Assembly: GCF_021134715.1 (NCBI RefSeq) | Contig: NC_060025.1 | Span: 6,076,001-6,140,000 of the forward strand | DNA: 64,000 nt | DNA from: Daphnia pulex | Taxonomy: Eukaryota; Arthropoda; Branchiopoda; Diplostraca; Daphniidae | Direction: 5' to 3' | In this document: positions 9,681-20,200 of the stretch, one piece after another | How positions within the stretch are numbered: the stretch's first letter is position 1 | Layout of the letters: each line of letters opens with the position of its first letter | Notes under the pieces: model-generated | Databases searched by the model: none | Seen by the model: the letters and a program-made list of their open reading frames with translations, nothing else | Told to the model about the DNA's origin: nothing | Position numbers and translations under genes: made by a program

Positions 9681-12600
9681 TGTTGTTTTACTGACGGCTG
9701 ATTATCTTCGTTGTTGGAGTCAAGGTTGGCGGGGTCTCGGTATCGGCGGTTATTTTCATCATTATAACATTTGAAGGAATGTATTTGAATATGAAAAATG
9801 TCTTTGGTACGTTAACTCTGCGGAAAGAATTTACGAAGACAAGTTTGGGTGTAGGGGAGACCGGGGCTATATGGGACACTTTTTTTTCTTTACGCTGCCA
9901 ATTTTTTAAATAGCAGAATTAAGTTAAAATAAAAATATAGGAGTGAGTTATTTTTCATATTTTTTCGTTTAACTATGTAATAGTTATTTAATTAAATGTA
10001 AAGAGGAACAAATTAAGGAACAAATTTTTTTAGGGTTAAACGGAACAAAGCCAGGGGCAAAACGGAACACTTCTTAAACTAGAAAGAAAACCCTATCAAA
10101 TAGCTATCTGGGTTTTATGAAAATATTTCTAAAAGTATAAAAATAATTGAAAACTAAACGTCCAAAATTTTTTGTCCGATTCCCATTTTTTTGTTTTAAC
10201 CAAAAAACTCGCAAAATTAATCGGAAATTCAGGAAAAAAAGTTTAGAGGATAAAGAAAACATCATTTACAATACGCTGTATTTATTTCAGCATTTTAAAA
10301 CAAATCGTACATATCAAAACTGATAGCTCCTGCGTTAACGGGCGTGTTCATATACATTCCAATGGACAATTTAAAATTAAATAATAATTTAAAGATAATA
10401 TTATTTCTAATTTTAATCTTAACACCTACTTCAATTTTGTCTTCACGTCCAGAACAACCACAGTTATCATGTCAGTCATGTTGTCAGAGTACTCTAGTAC
10501 TCTAGTACAAGCTGATACAAACGGCTCATTTTTTTTTTTAAATTTAAAAAAATATTTACGGTGGAACCAAAACTCCATAATAAAGTTTTAAGCGCTTCGG
10601 TGACAAAAAATTTAGGCTTATTCAAAAGAGATTCGCAACGAGTAAGTAAATACCCTTATGTTTGAATTCTCAATATTGCATTTTTTAACTTTGTCCATCC
10701 AATAAACCTGTATCAATCCAGTGCGTTTTATCAATCCAGTTTTGTCGCTCAACAAAAAAAAGTTTTTTCTTAAATTAAATTCATTTTATATTATATTTTT
10801 CCTTCCTGTAAAGAAGCGAGCAAGGATATTTTGAGGAAGGGCATGTTTAAAGGTTTGGGATTATTTTCAAGATTAGAGATGGAAAGGGGAAATGAAAATT
10901 TCTGTTTATGATCGTATTTTTACCCTGATAGCAATAGGATATCCCAAGGCTTTATTTTATAAACAGTAGATAACCACCATCTTATACTTTGGTTAATTTT
11001 TTCTTGTAAAAATGGTCATAAGGAAAGGACCAAACATAGTTTCTAAATCGGTTTGGTGATTGTTGTGCAATGAAAGGTTATGTGCATATTTATTGTATTC
11101 TGTTCTTTTCAAACGAACAAAAACATTAACTGAATGCTGGGCATTTTGTTTAATCTTGCCAACGGATTGAAAAGTTTTGTGGAATTCATATTCTTGGCCG
11201 GATTTGTCAAATAGAGTAATACCTATGATTTTTTGATGAGTAAACAAAAGGAAAATTTGTCAAACCCACATATCATACACACAATAATTCGCATAGTTTT
11301 ATCCATCCATCGTTCATGGCCGTGGCAAAGTGGAAACGAATTTCTTGGTGACGCAATATTGGTGATTAAAATTATACCAAAATTCCAGCTAAGTTTCTTC
11401 GTGAAGATAGTTGAAACGGGAAGTGGCCCCTGGTCACCAAACAGATTGAATGTACTGTTTTTATTTCTCGACCTGATGCAGAACACTGCTACCAGACAGG
11501 TGGAAAAAAACAAGGGACTGGGAAGCCTACAAATAATAGAATATGAACAAAATCGTAAGCTGATGGAACACTGCCAAATACTGTAGATTTTCTATCACTT
11601 TTAAGGACCACAGGAAATTCAATTAAAGAAATAAGATTGCTGAATTTTTGGCGGGAAGGGTCGGTTTAAATCTTAGTACAAGACCACAATGGGATCTAGA
11701 TCTAAAAAATCACTCATCAATCATTCCCGTTGGGTGATCGAATTACAAATTTGACTGATCGAATTATAGTATATGGCACTTTGAATTGGACCCGGCACTG
11801 AAACTATTGGACTTATCATTGATTGTATCTTGGAATGAAATGCGACCAGAAGAGGTAAAGTTGGCTAATTACTGATTGTGGATGCTTACAGTAAGTGGCC
11901 GTGGTAAACAGTTCATCGATCATAATAATTAGTGAATGGTTCCGGTTCTTCTGTGATTTTGGCTGTCTGAAAGAACTGGATTCGGAAAACGGTTAAGAAT
12001 TTTGCAGTGCCAAGTTCGGGGAATTTCACCGTCTTGTTGGAGCTAGACAGGTGAGTTCCAGTCCTTGGTTGGCCTAGTGAAATGGTTAGGTAGAACGCCA
12101 TAGACAAACTGCGAAGCACACTATGCTTAATATATTCGTGGATGGGAAGTCTCTGTGGGAGTTGTTGGCGGCCATTCGATTGAATCCGTTGTCTTCAACT
12201 CTTCCAGTGTCGTCAGTTTTGCTGCTGTGCCAATTTTGGAGGAAATCTTCTATTCCTTCCTTTGGAATTTAAGTCCATGTTTATTCCTTCTTCGGTGTCC
12301 GTACAGCACAGGTTTTCTTTCGACGAGATTTCCTAGCACAAGAGCTTCCGATCTTCTTGCATCATGGGGTGATTCACTCGGGTTCTCCCTTACAACAATC
12401 ATATGTACCCTAATAGTATTTTGTCCTCCTTTGGTGGTATCCGGCTACGATGTCTTGCACCCAATTCCACGTGGTGCCGCAGTCCACACCGTCTACTAAA
12501 ACTTCTGAACCGGCTTGCCAGGCATTGGGTGTAGTAAATTCTGTAATAGCGAAGGCTTATACTCTTGTCAGGGTGCCGTTGCAGGAAGCAAAATTTGGTC

Positions 12601-12980
12601 GTGCGACTCCATTGTTCTGGCAGTCGTTCAGCATTGTTCCTCTCCGCAGTGGAATTGTTCCCATGTCTTCCTCGTTAGCTTAGTTGGTCCAGCGTTCCCC
12701 TGCTTTGGATTCAACCGCTGTTGCTGTCATCATCAGCTCAAGCTGTTTTGTTTTTTAGGGAACCGTTTGGCATGACTTTTATATCATCTTTATATTTATC
12801 GTACCTTTATGTTTTACACAAAAATGGAACAAATGATGTTTGTAATCTCTCCTACCATTTTTCTCCCCTTTGTTGAACAGACTTAAGTCTCCAAAGCTTT
12901 TTTTACTTCAGTGGATACTCAATTGATTCCATTGATCCACAAATTTTTTTGACGATAGTTCATCTAGCCCGAATAATGAT
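9680..12980. other. Intergenic, no supported gene
   Basis: Overlapping short frames on both strands at 10993-11586 and 12155-12775 do not match any family I know and lack a consistent spliced model. The minus frame at 10993-11247 (DKSGQEYEFHKTF and similar) has protein-like composition and could be a transposon relic. AT-rich elsewhere, with a GGGGCTATATGGGACAC-type motif near 9870 partly echoed near 10045. Confidence 0.5.
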
Positions 12981-12984
12981 GAAG

Positions 12985-13505
12985 TATAAATTTGTGCTGT
13001 GTTTGTCAATGCCTTTGCATTCCAGAAGAGAAATCTCGCCAAGTTGGGTATCTGCAAGTGGTCTCTCATTACTCATATCAAGAGATCTGGAGACATTTTC
13101 GAGTAAGCAGAGCCTTATTTGTATTTTTTTTTCACTCTACAACTCACAACTTTCGTTCAGAGGTATTTATCATGGTGGCTTTGAACCAATGACAAACAGT
13201 GAAATACTCCTTAATATTTTGGCAACCAGGGTTCAATGAGTTTATGATGATAAGTTCAACAGAAAAAAAATCAATTGTCTTGAATGTCGTTTATTTTTAT
13301 ATAGAAATTCTTCTACCAGACACAATTTAAATTCATTAAATTTTCAGCTAGGAACCAAATGAGAACTACAGCACATAAGTTTAATGAAAAACCTAACTTT
13401 TGTGGGATTGTAGGTGCTGTGGATGGATGTCGCATTGAAATTGATGTAACATCTGAGAATGAACTTGCAGACAAAATTATAAAACGGCATCGAGGAAAGC
13501 CTTGA
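12985..13505 (+). mobile_element. PIF/Harbinger transposase remnant
   Basis: A frame at 13344-13505 reads FNEKPNFCGIVGAVDGCRIE IDVTSEN, matching the first-aspartate block of HARBI1-type transposases (F-GVIGA-DG-HI-I). Upstream, frames at 12992-13239 contain SYQEIWRHFRVSRAL and STTHNF, like the helix-turn-helix region just before the catalytic core. Several frame breaks separate the two, and the rest of the DDE core (second D, E) is absent, so the copy is inactive. Confidence 0.6.
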
Positions 13506-13648
13506 GTGCAAAGAAAAGATTTGATTAATATTTTAAATTATTTCTTAATTATCCCCACTCCTGCTTGAGTTACGTTCACTTTGACCGGTCTTCTGTTTCT
13601 TATCTCACTTAATGTCATGAAAAAAATCATGACAAAATTAAAATATCA

Positions 13649-13657
13649 GACTTTAAC
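13649..13657. repeat. LINE target-site duplication, left copy
   Basis: GACTTTAAC, identical to 17039-17047 at the other end of the LINE. Confidence 0.8.
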
Positions 13658-13759
13658 TTTAATGTAATGTAATGTAATGTATTAATTTATAGAGCGCCTT
13701 TTACAAGCATGATCAAAGGCGCTATAACTCCATCGAAAGAGTAGAACAAAGTAGACATA

Positions 13760-15937
13760 TCATTTTGCATTGGGATATTCAAGTTTAAACAAATATGTTT
13801 TCAACATTGATCGAAACTGAGATAAGGAATTGGCTGTTCTGATGGGCAAAGGAATACTGTTCCAGATCTTGGGGGCCATCTTTGCAAATGAGCGATCACC
13901 ATAATTGACTAGTTTGGTTTTGGGCAGAATCAAATCGAGGGAAGAGCGAAATTTCCTCCGAGATATCAGCTCAGACAGATACACGGGGGCACAATTGTTA
14001 ATACATCGATAAGTTTGGGGAGCAATCTTAAAAGTTATTCGAGAAGAGACCGGGAGCCAGTGTAAATTTATAAGAACATCATAGATATGATCGTACTTCC
14101 TCCGTCTAGCGATCAACCGCGCAGCCATATTTTGCACAGCTTGTAGTTTATCAAGTCGTTTCGCAGGGAGACCAACAAGAAGGGAGTTCCCATAATCCAA
14201 AATAGATGTAACAAAAGCATGTACAAGTTGAGCAGCCGCAGAATCGGAAAGAAATTTCCTAATTCGCGAAATACGATGCAAATGGTAATATGCCCTGCGA
14301 CACATTGAATTAATTTGGGGCTCCATAGTCAAGCGAGAGTCAAAAATTACACCAAGGTTACGGACATTTTTAGACGGAATAATTGGCACATCACCAACCA
14401 TCAGAGGATGTTCATGGGGCGTATGGTATCCATGTACAAGGAGCGCATCCGTCTTGCTTTCGTTGAATTTCATCCGATTCGCCGACATCCATTGCCTTGT
14501 CTCACCAATACAGTTTGACAAAGCAGCATATGCAATGCTTTGTTCCACCCCATCAACAGTCGGCTTGAAGGTCTTGTGTTGTTGAGCATCATCAGCATAG
14601 TACTGGTCGCTGATTCCATGATGAACGGCAATATCATGGATCGGGCTGTTGTACAGAGTAAACATAACTGGGCCTAGGACTGACCCTTGCGGTACCCAGC
14701 AAGTTAAGAAAATCGGGGAAGACGTAACACCAAATACATGAACAGACTGGGAGCGATTTGCAAGATAGGAACTGAACCAATCAAGGGCCGAACCACAAAT
14801 ACCAAAACGAGCTGATAGGCGATCAAGAAGTACAGAATGGTCAATTGTGTCGAACGCTGCACTTTGATCAAGCAGTGCGAGGATCGCAGCATTCCTGCCA
14901 TCTACGGCCATGAGCAGATCATTCATGACTCGAAGCAGCGCTGTCTCCGTGGAATGATCTGGTCGATATGCAGATTGCACTGGAACCAGCAGATTTGATG
15001 ACTGGAGATGAGACATGATTTGTTTCACACATACTCGCTCAACAAGTTTGGATAAAAATGACAGATTCGACACTGGACGGTAGTTACAGAGCTTATTTGG
15101 GTCAAGATCCGATTTCTTTAACAGTGGGGTGACAAATGCTAACTTCATTTCATCAGGAAAAATGCCAGATGATAGCGACAAATTGATAATATTTGTGATG
15201 GGATGAACAATGATAGCAGAAAATTCTTTCAACATGAAAGTAGGAATTGGATCACGTAGCGAGGACTGTGATGGACAGTTGTCTAGAAGGGATGCAACTT
15301 CACTAACCGTCACTTGAGAAAAACAGGAAAACATGTTCACCAGTCTTGGCTCCTCAGGCATCGCCAGTGGCCCTTCAGCATCCAGACTAGCCCGAATGTC
15401 AGAGATCTTATCAGAGAAAAAGCAGCCGAAGTCATTCAGAAGATTCGCCAAGGAGACATGCTGAGGTAGCTTGAGCCCAGTCTTCTTCAGTAGAAAAGAA
15501 TCCACGATCTTAAACAGAGACTTCTTGCCCGAGCACTCAGCAATCTTGGAGTTAAGGAACGATTCTTTTGCTTCCTTAATCAACCTCCTCAGATCATCTC
15601 CCGAGATCATCAGCTCTTCCTTGTCAAACTCAAGTCCACGTCGACGCCATCTTCTTTCCAGTTTCCGAGCTCGACTCCTTGCCAACCTGATTTCATCCGT
15701 CAGCCATGGATTATCCGAGCGAATTGTGACAATCTTCTTTATTAATGGAGCATGCTTTTCAAGCACATGAGCAATAGAGGTGTTGTATTGCTCAACAATC
15801 TCATCAATATTATCGGCTGGGTTGGAAATGAGAGGCATGGAGATTAGATCTTCTCTGAACCTGACAGGATCAATCGATTTCAGTTTCCTGAACGTGATGG
15901 ATCTTTGCGGACGGAGAGGACGATGCAGTTGCAGCAA
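13760..15937 (-). CDS. LINE reverse transcriptase region (725 codons)
   Basis: Non-LTR reverse transcriptase, which copies element RNA at the nicked target. Visible blocks: ITNIINLSLSSGIFPDEMK, CNYRPVSNLSFLSKLVERV, QSAYRPDHSTETALLRV, LLDQSAAFDTIDH, WVPQGSVLGPVMFTLY, the catalytic DQYYADDAQ, and RNLGVIFDS, followed by the C-terminal LINE region with ILDYGNSLLVGLP and LHWLPVSSRITFK. The frame is intact over 725 codons, unusual among the decayed elements in this window, which implies a young insertion. No RNase H domain seen. It has no own start; it is the continuation of the endonuclease frame after the single stop. Confidence 0.9.
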   Translation of the reverse strand: MLQLHRPLRPQRSITFRKLKSIDPVRFREDLISMPLISNPADNIDEIVEQYNTSIAHVLEKHAPLIKKIVTIRSDNPWLTDEIRLARSRARKLERRWRRRGLEFDKEELMISGDDLRRLIKEAKESFLNSKIAECSGKKSLFKIVDSFLLKKTGLKLPQHVSLANLLNDFGCFFSDKISDIRASLDAEGPLAMPEEPRLVNMFSCFSQVTVSEVASLLDNCPSQSSLRDPIPTFMLKEFSAIIVHPITNIINLSLSSGIFPDEMKLAFVTPLLKKSDLDPNKLCNYRPVSNLSFLSKLVERVCVKQIMSHLQSSNLLVPVQSAYRPDHSTETALLRVMNDLLMAVDGRNAAILALLDQSAAFDTIDHSVLLDRLSARFGICGSALDWFSSYLANRSQSVHVFGVTSSPIFLTCWVPQGSVLGPVMFTLYNSPIHDIAVHHGISDQYYADDAQQHKTFKPTVDGVEQSIAYAALSNCIGETRQWMSANRMKFNESKTDALLVHGYHTPHEHPLMVGDVPIIPSKNVRNLGVIFDSRLTMEPQINSMCRRAYYHLHRISRIRKFLSDSAAAQLVHAFVTSILDYGNSLLVGLPAKRLDKLQAVQNMAARLIARRRKYDHIYDVLINLHWLPVSSRITFKIAPQTYRCINNCAPVYLSELISRRKFRSSLDLILPKTKLVNYGDRSFAKMAPKIWNSIPLPIRTANSLSQFRSMLKTYLFKLEYPNAK

Positions 15938-16966
15938 TTATGTCACTGCCAGATGGTCACTTATGAGCTCTTCAACCTCACAGCCCATCACCAGATTGTC
16001 AGACACTCTCGTAAGCACAAGGTCAAGGATGGGGCCTCTAATATGAGTGGATTCACTTACATGTTGAAAAAGCCCATGTGATTCGACAATGGAAAGGAAT
16101 TTGATAGCTGTTGAGTCGGCAAGATTGTCCACATGAATGTTGAAATCTCCAAAAATTTGCAGGCGACCAGGCAATAGAACTAGAAGATAAAGAAATTCAG
16201 AGAATTCAGGTAGAAAATGACAAGCATTTTCCCTTGTCGAACGATAGATCAACACAACACGCAGGCAGACAGAGTTCACTGTAAGAGATGTGGCCAGGTA
16301 CTCGAACGACGAGGCTGTAAAATTCACAGGAAACAAGCAACCAACATGAATGGTACTTCGAAAGAGTAACGCGACACCTCCACCTGAAGTCATAATCCTG
16401 GGATTGTGAACAGCAACAAATCCATCCGGACAAATTCCACGTAGTATATCCTCACCATGTTGAACAGTGAGCCAAGTTTCAGTGATTGCCAAAATATCGA
16501 GTCTATTGGATAATAGGTGGTGCGTGATTACATCTGGTTTGCAACACACCGATCTTGCATTAACAAGGCCAAAAGATAAAAATTTCTTCACCTCTCTTGC
16601 TCTTTTTGCCCGCCTTCCACTCCTCCATTTTCTACGGCCTTTTTTCCAACCGCATGCATCCCGTTGACTAGGACTATGAGAACCAGGTTTTGCAATACCA
16701 AGTGTGACAACAAGCTCACACCAGACCTCACACAATGAGAAAAGTGGAGAGTTCTTGCCTAAAGTCAATATAAATTCACGAGAAATAGGCACACAAAATC
16801 TGGAAGCAGACGATGGAGCAGAAAGTAAACAGTCAACCAGCATGATGTGACTCACAGGACGAGAGGTGAGAGCAGAAATGTTGCACAAGAAATGCCAAAC
16901 TCGAACAAGAAATGCCCAAGATATCCCATAACAGATTAACCAACTTTCAAACATTAATTTCACCAA
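15938..16966 (-). CDS. LINE endonuclease region (342 codons, ends at in-frame TAA)
   Basis: Apurinic-type endonuclease of a non-LTR element, which nicks the target DNA. Signature blocks run in order: GLVNARSVCCK (N), ILAITETWL (E), GGVALLFR, IFGDFNIHVDN (D, N) and ISDHLAV (the terminal SDH), so every expected catalytic block is present. The N-terminal 120 residues end in an Arg/Lys-rich stretch (KKGRRKWRSGRRAKRAREVK) that may bind nucleic acid. Four codons after SDH a TAA stops the frame, and the reverse transcriptase frame resumes on the next codon in the same frame, so this was one polyprotein. Confidence 0.85.
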   Translation of the reverse strand: MVKLMFESWLICYGISWAFLVRVWHFLCNISALTSRPVSHIMLVDCLLSAPSSASRFCVPISREFILTLGKNSPLFSLCEVWCELVVTLGIAKPGSHSPSQRDACGWKKGRRKWRSGRRAKRAREVKKFLSFGLVNARSVCCKPDVITHHLLSNRLDILAITETWLTVQHGEDILRGICPDGFVAVHNPRIMTSGGGVALLFRSTIHVGCLFPVNFTASSFEYLATSLTVNSVCLRVVLIYRSTRENACHFLPEFSEFLYLLVLLPGRLQIFGDFNIHVDNLADSTAIKFLSIVESHGLFQHVSESTHIRGPILDLVLTRVSDNLVMGCEVEELISDHLAVT

Positions 16967-17038
16967 AATAACCAGGAAAAATGAAAAAAATCAGGACCGT
17001 CAAACTAGTGCAGCCACTCAGGGCGCTCGATAGCAGAC

Positions 17039-17047
17039 GACTTTAAC
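17039..17047. repeat. LINE target-site duplication, right copy
   Basis: GACTTTAAC, identical to 13649-13657. Confidence 0.8.
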
Positions 17048-17080
17048 GACGACGAAATTTAAAAACTAAAATAGATTTTA

Positions 17081-17250
17081 CCTTTCTTTGCTGTTGTTTG
17101 ATCTTCTGGAAAGAGCTGGATCCATTATTGGCACGATAAATATTCGCCTTCTCAAAATATTCACCGCTCTCCATGTCGCGCTGGATCACAATTTCTTCAT
17201 CATGTTGTTGTTCCTTCTGGACTTCTTTGTTTTTTTCTCTTCATGAATCG
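17081..17250 (-). CDS. Possible single exon of an unknown protein
   Basis: On the minus strand a frame reads KEVQKEQQHDEEIVIQRDM, ESGEYFEKANIYRANNG and SFQKIKQQQRK, then meets a GTAAAA donor at about 17081. Composition (charged, helical) is protein-like and unlike the other frames. No partner exons were identified; the LINE lies immediately downstream in what would be its intron. Family not recognised; low confidence. Confidence 0.25.
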
Positions 17251-17259
17251 CTTCTCTTC

Positions 17260-20200
17260 TGTTTTTTCGTCATTTTTATTAAAAATTCAGCATCTAAATT
17301 CTGCGTCACTTGTGATGACTATTTAGTCAATAAATGTCAGTCCAAAGAACTAGTATGCCACTGGACAGCGAACTGCAGTCGTCGTAACTATGAGCCAAAT
17401 AAAAACACATGAGAACAACACAAAAGAAGAAGGAATGAATACAAAAACAACACCAGCATACGAATGTGTGGGTACCGTTCCCAAATGTTCGATGAAATAC
17501 GATGATAAAATCTATGTTTTGAGTGAATCTCCCAAGTGACGAGAAACATCAAATGATCAAAAAATCAAACAGATCAAAATTTTTACAAATTTTTGAGAAA
17601 CATAGATCCCAAACAGACGTAGTCACCTTCGTTCCGATAGCCATAGTCAGGCAGAGGGAATACAATAAAAGAACTAACTAGTTAAATTATTGTATTCCGT
17701 CTTCAACTGCTATGCAATGAATTTCATGTTAGTGATATAATATTTTCAAATAAGAGTTCCAAAGAATCTGTGTGTTCATATTGTTTCCCAAAGAGTTAGC
17801 ATCTTGTGTCAATGAGCCTACCGCTGACAATCTTAGCTTATCGAAAATACGAACGGGCAACTGTTTTCACCATGCATGAGCGTATTCCAGCTTTGAACGT
17901 TGCTTTTTTCTGTTCCAAAAAGCAATTTCTGCATTTGACGTTATAAACAGAGCCTATCACTTAAGAACATGCTTTTATCACTTGTTCTCATAAAGAAACA
18001 AAATTTTGTACGCAATTGTTGGAAAGATAAAGATCTACTTTAAAAGACTGAATGATGCGTACATATTGTACCTTTTAAGATAAACAGAAAAAAGGAACCT
18101 TTTCTTAAAACCCACCTTGAGTGAGTTGACAGAAATTTTTCTCATTTAATGAAGTTAACGGGTGTCTAAATGGGGTAAGGGAATCAGAATTTAAGCTTGC
18201 AGTACGCGTGGAGGACCCGTGATTTCCGCCAAGAGATGCAATCTAGTGAATGAGAAGAAACACTGTGGCGGCAGAAAGGAAAAAGGGTTGGACAGCCCCC
18301 CCCCCCTTGAGGACAAGCAAAGTCCTCAAAGCAGCAAAACCGTTTGTGCCGCAAAAGCAACGCCAAAAGAGAGAGGTCGAGGAAAGAAAATTTACTTACG
18401 TGAAAATTTCTCCATTTCACGGAAATTCCTACGTGTTAAAGGAAAGTTCATGGAGATGATAAAAATGTTGAAAAAAATGTGGGAATTTCAAATCAATTAT
18501 GAAAAACAAAGATTTTTTTATTTGGGGAAATTATGATTTCTTAGAAGTATCCAAACCTGTTTTTCTATAGTATCCATCTATAAACTACCTGTACACGCAC
18601 CCACAGTAGTTAGAAAACAAACTAGTAACGAGAAACTGTGCGCTTTGGGCTGAGTGCGAGTATCTACCACCTGAAATTCTTGTGATAAAACAGTTTATCC
18701 CTTGCCAACGAGACAATTTGTAGTTTAAAGGACTTGAAAAGTCATCTCGTTTAAAACCTCCTATTAACATGGGTAATCCGATTGATATAACATGTAAGTA
18801 TATATGGGATGAATAGATCAAGGTAGTAATTGGAGGTTGAAAGTGTATGATCCCATGGTCGGCAGTAAGGTCAGTGAAAACATGGGTGCCCACAAGGTGA
18901 AGCTTTTTCCCCGTTTCTCTGTGCAATTCTTATTGATGTGGTCGCCAGGCTTTCTTTTCCGTTTCTTCACCTGGTCTCTGGCTAGGTTGATGACCTGACA
19001 ATTGTCACCTCCCATAAGATTCACGTGATAGCCACAAGAAACCTTGAACTTATGTGCAAATCGATTTTTTGTTGTTGCTCAGATCAAAGTTCATCATAAA
19101 TGCGCATAAAATGTCTAAAGCATTAAAAGTGTTCTTGCTCTTCCAAAAGCCATTCCCTAAATTTTTCTCACCTCAGAATTTCAATAAATGACGTGTTTAT
19201 TCACCCGTCGACTGAAACTGTCTTTCTATAACTTACACTCGTTTTTCAATTGAAACGGTTCACTCACTTCAATGGTAAAACTGTAGCGTCAAGAAAATCA
19301 TTTTTTGGGGGTGAACAATTGTTTGGCGACTCCTGGGGTTGGACCGAAAGCGCATTGAATTTCTCTATCACTGTAATCGAAACTTTCTTGCTTTATTGCC
19401 AGTGGTGGGATCGTCAAAAAATGACTTACGTCAAATTGTGACGTAATTTAATATGTAACGTCAATTTTGGCAATTATTTAACGTTTACGTTGACTTGATG
19501 TATTTGTAATTTTAAACTAATTTTTTACGTATTCGTTTTACGTATAAAATTTATAGCCCCCTTTTTCAAACTCGTAATTTGGCAACAATGTTGCCGAGTA
19601 GAGTGGAAATTCGCTTGTTCTCCACTATTTATTTTCGTCGTTTATAGTGAAATCAGTTTTTTATGTTTTTTAAGAAATGGCTAGGTCCACTGATTGAGAG
19701 GAAATCCCACGGTGAAAATTTTGCATTTTCAAATGGTCGAATTTCATTCAAGAAATGATCAAGAAATTTTTTTTACCTTAAAGACAAAACACAATTGTTT
19801 GTAAAGAAGTGAGAACGAAACTTGCCCGATAATATGTTTCCATAAATAGGTGACCTACTCGAATGGCGGGAAATTTTTGTAATACCACTGCTATTATTCT
19901 TAACGATGAATAATTGAATTTCTTATGATTGGGAGGGGGGAGTGAAAACAGGTAAGTAAGAATACCACAAAAAACAAAAAAATAATTTCGATAATAACAC
20001 ATTTACAAAACGCAATGCTCTTCGTCAAGCTTTGTCCAAAATGAGTGTTCTTTGAAACAATATTGGAAGATCAATAAGTGCATTGCATTTCAAACTCTTT
20101 ATATTATAGTCTGTCGCTTCCTTTCTGAAACACTACAAGAGATTGAACGCTGCAAACACAGTATTTCGTTCACTTATTGGAATTTAGTTCTTACGTAAGA

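Larger units (their letters stand above)
13658..17038 (-). mobile_element. L2/CR1-like non-LTR retrotransposon, near full length
   Basis: About 3.38 kb bounded by a perfect 9-bp duplication. On the minus strand the order is a short 5' leader, a roughly 120-codon basic region, AP-like endonuclease, reverse transcriptase, then a 3' end GGCGCTCTATAAATTAATAC followed by short ATTAC-type repeats, typical of L2-group elements that end in a microsatellite rather than poly(A). No separate ORF1 was found; the element either has a single ORF or is mildly 5' truncated. The coding region carries one in-frame stop (see the two coding entries). Confidence 0.88.

Noticed and set aside
9865..10080. Repeated GGGGCTATATGGGACAC / GGGGCAAAACGGAACAC as a structured element
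   Set aside because: Two loosely similar words only; no boundaries or inverted structure found.
12155..12775. Hydrophobic plus-strand ORFs as a membrane protein
   Set aside because: Overlapping frames, no family resemblance, non-coding-like composition; neither strand gives a coherent exon chain.
15938..15940. Programmed stop-codon readthrough in the LINE
   Set aside because: A single TAA with no recognised readthrough context; a simple mutation explains it. Kept only as an alternative in the findings.
15471..16046. Plus-strand frames across the LINE
   Set aside because: Antisense shadows of the endonuclease and RT frames.
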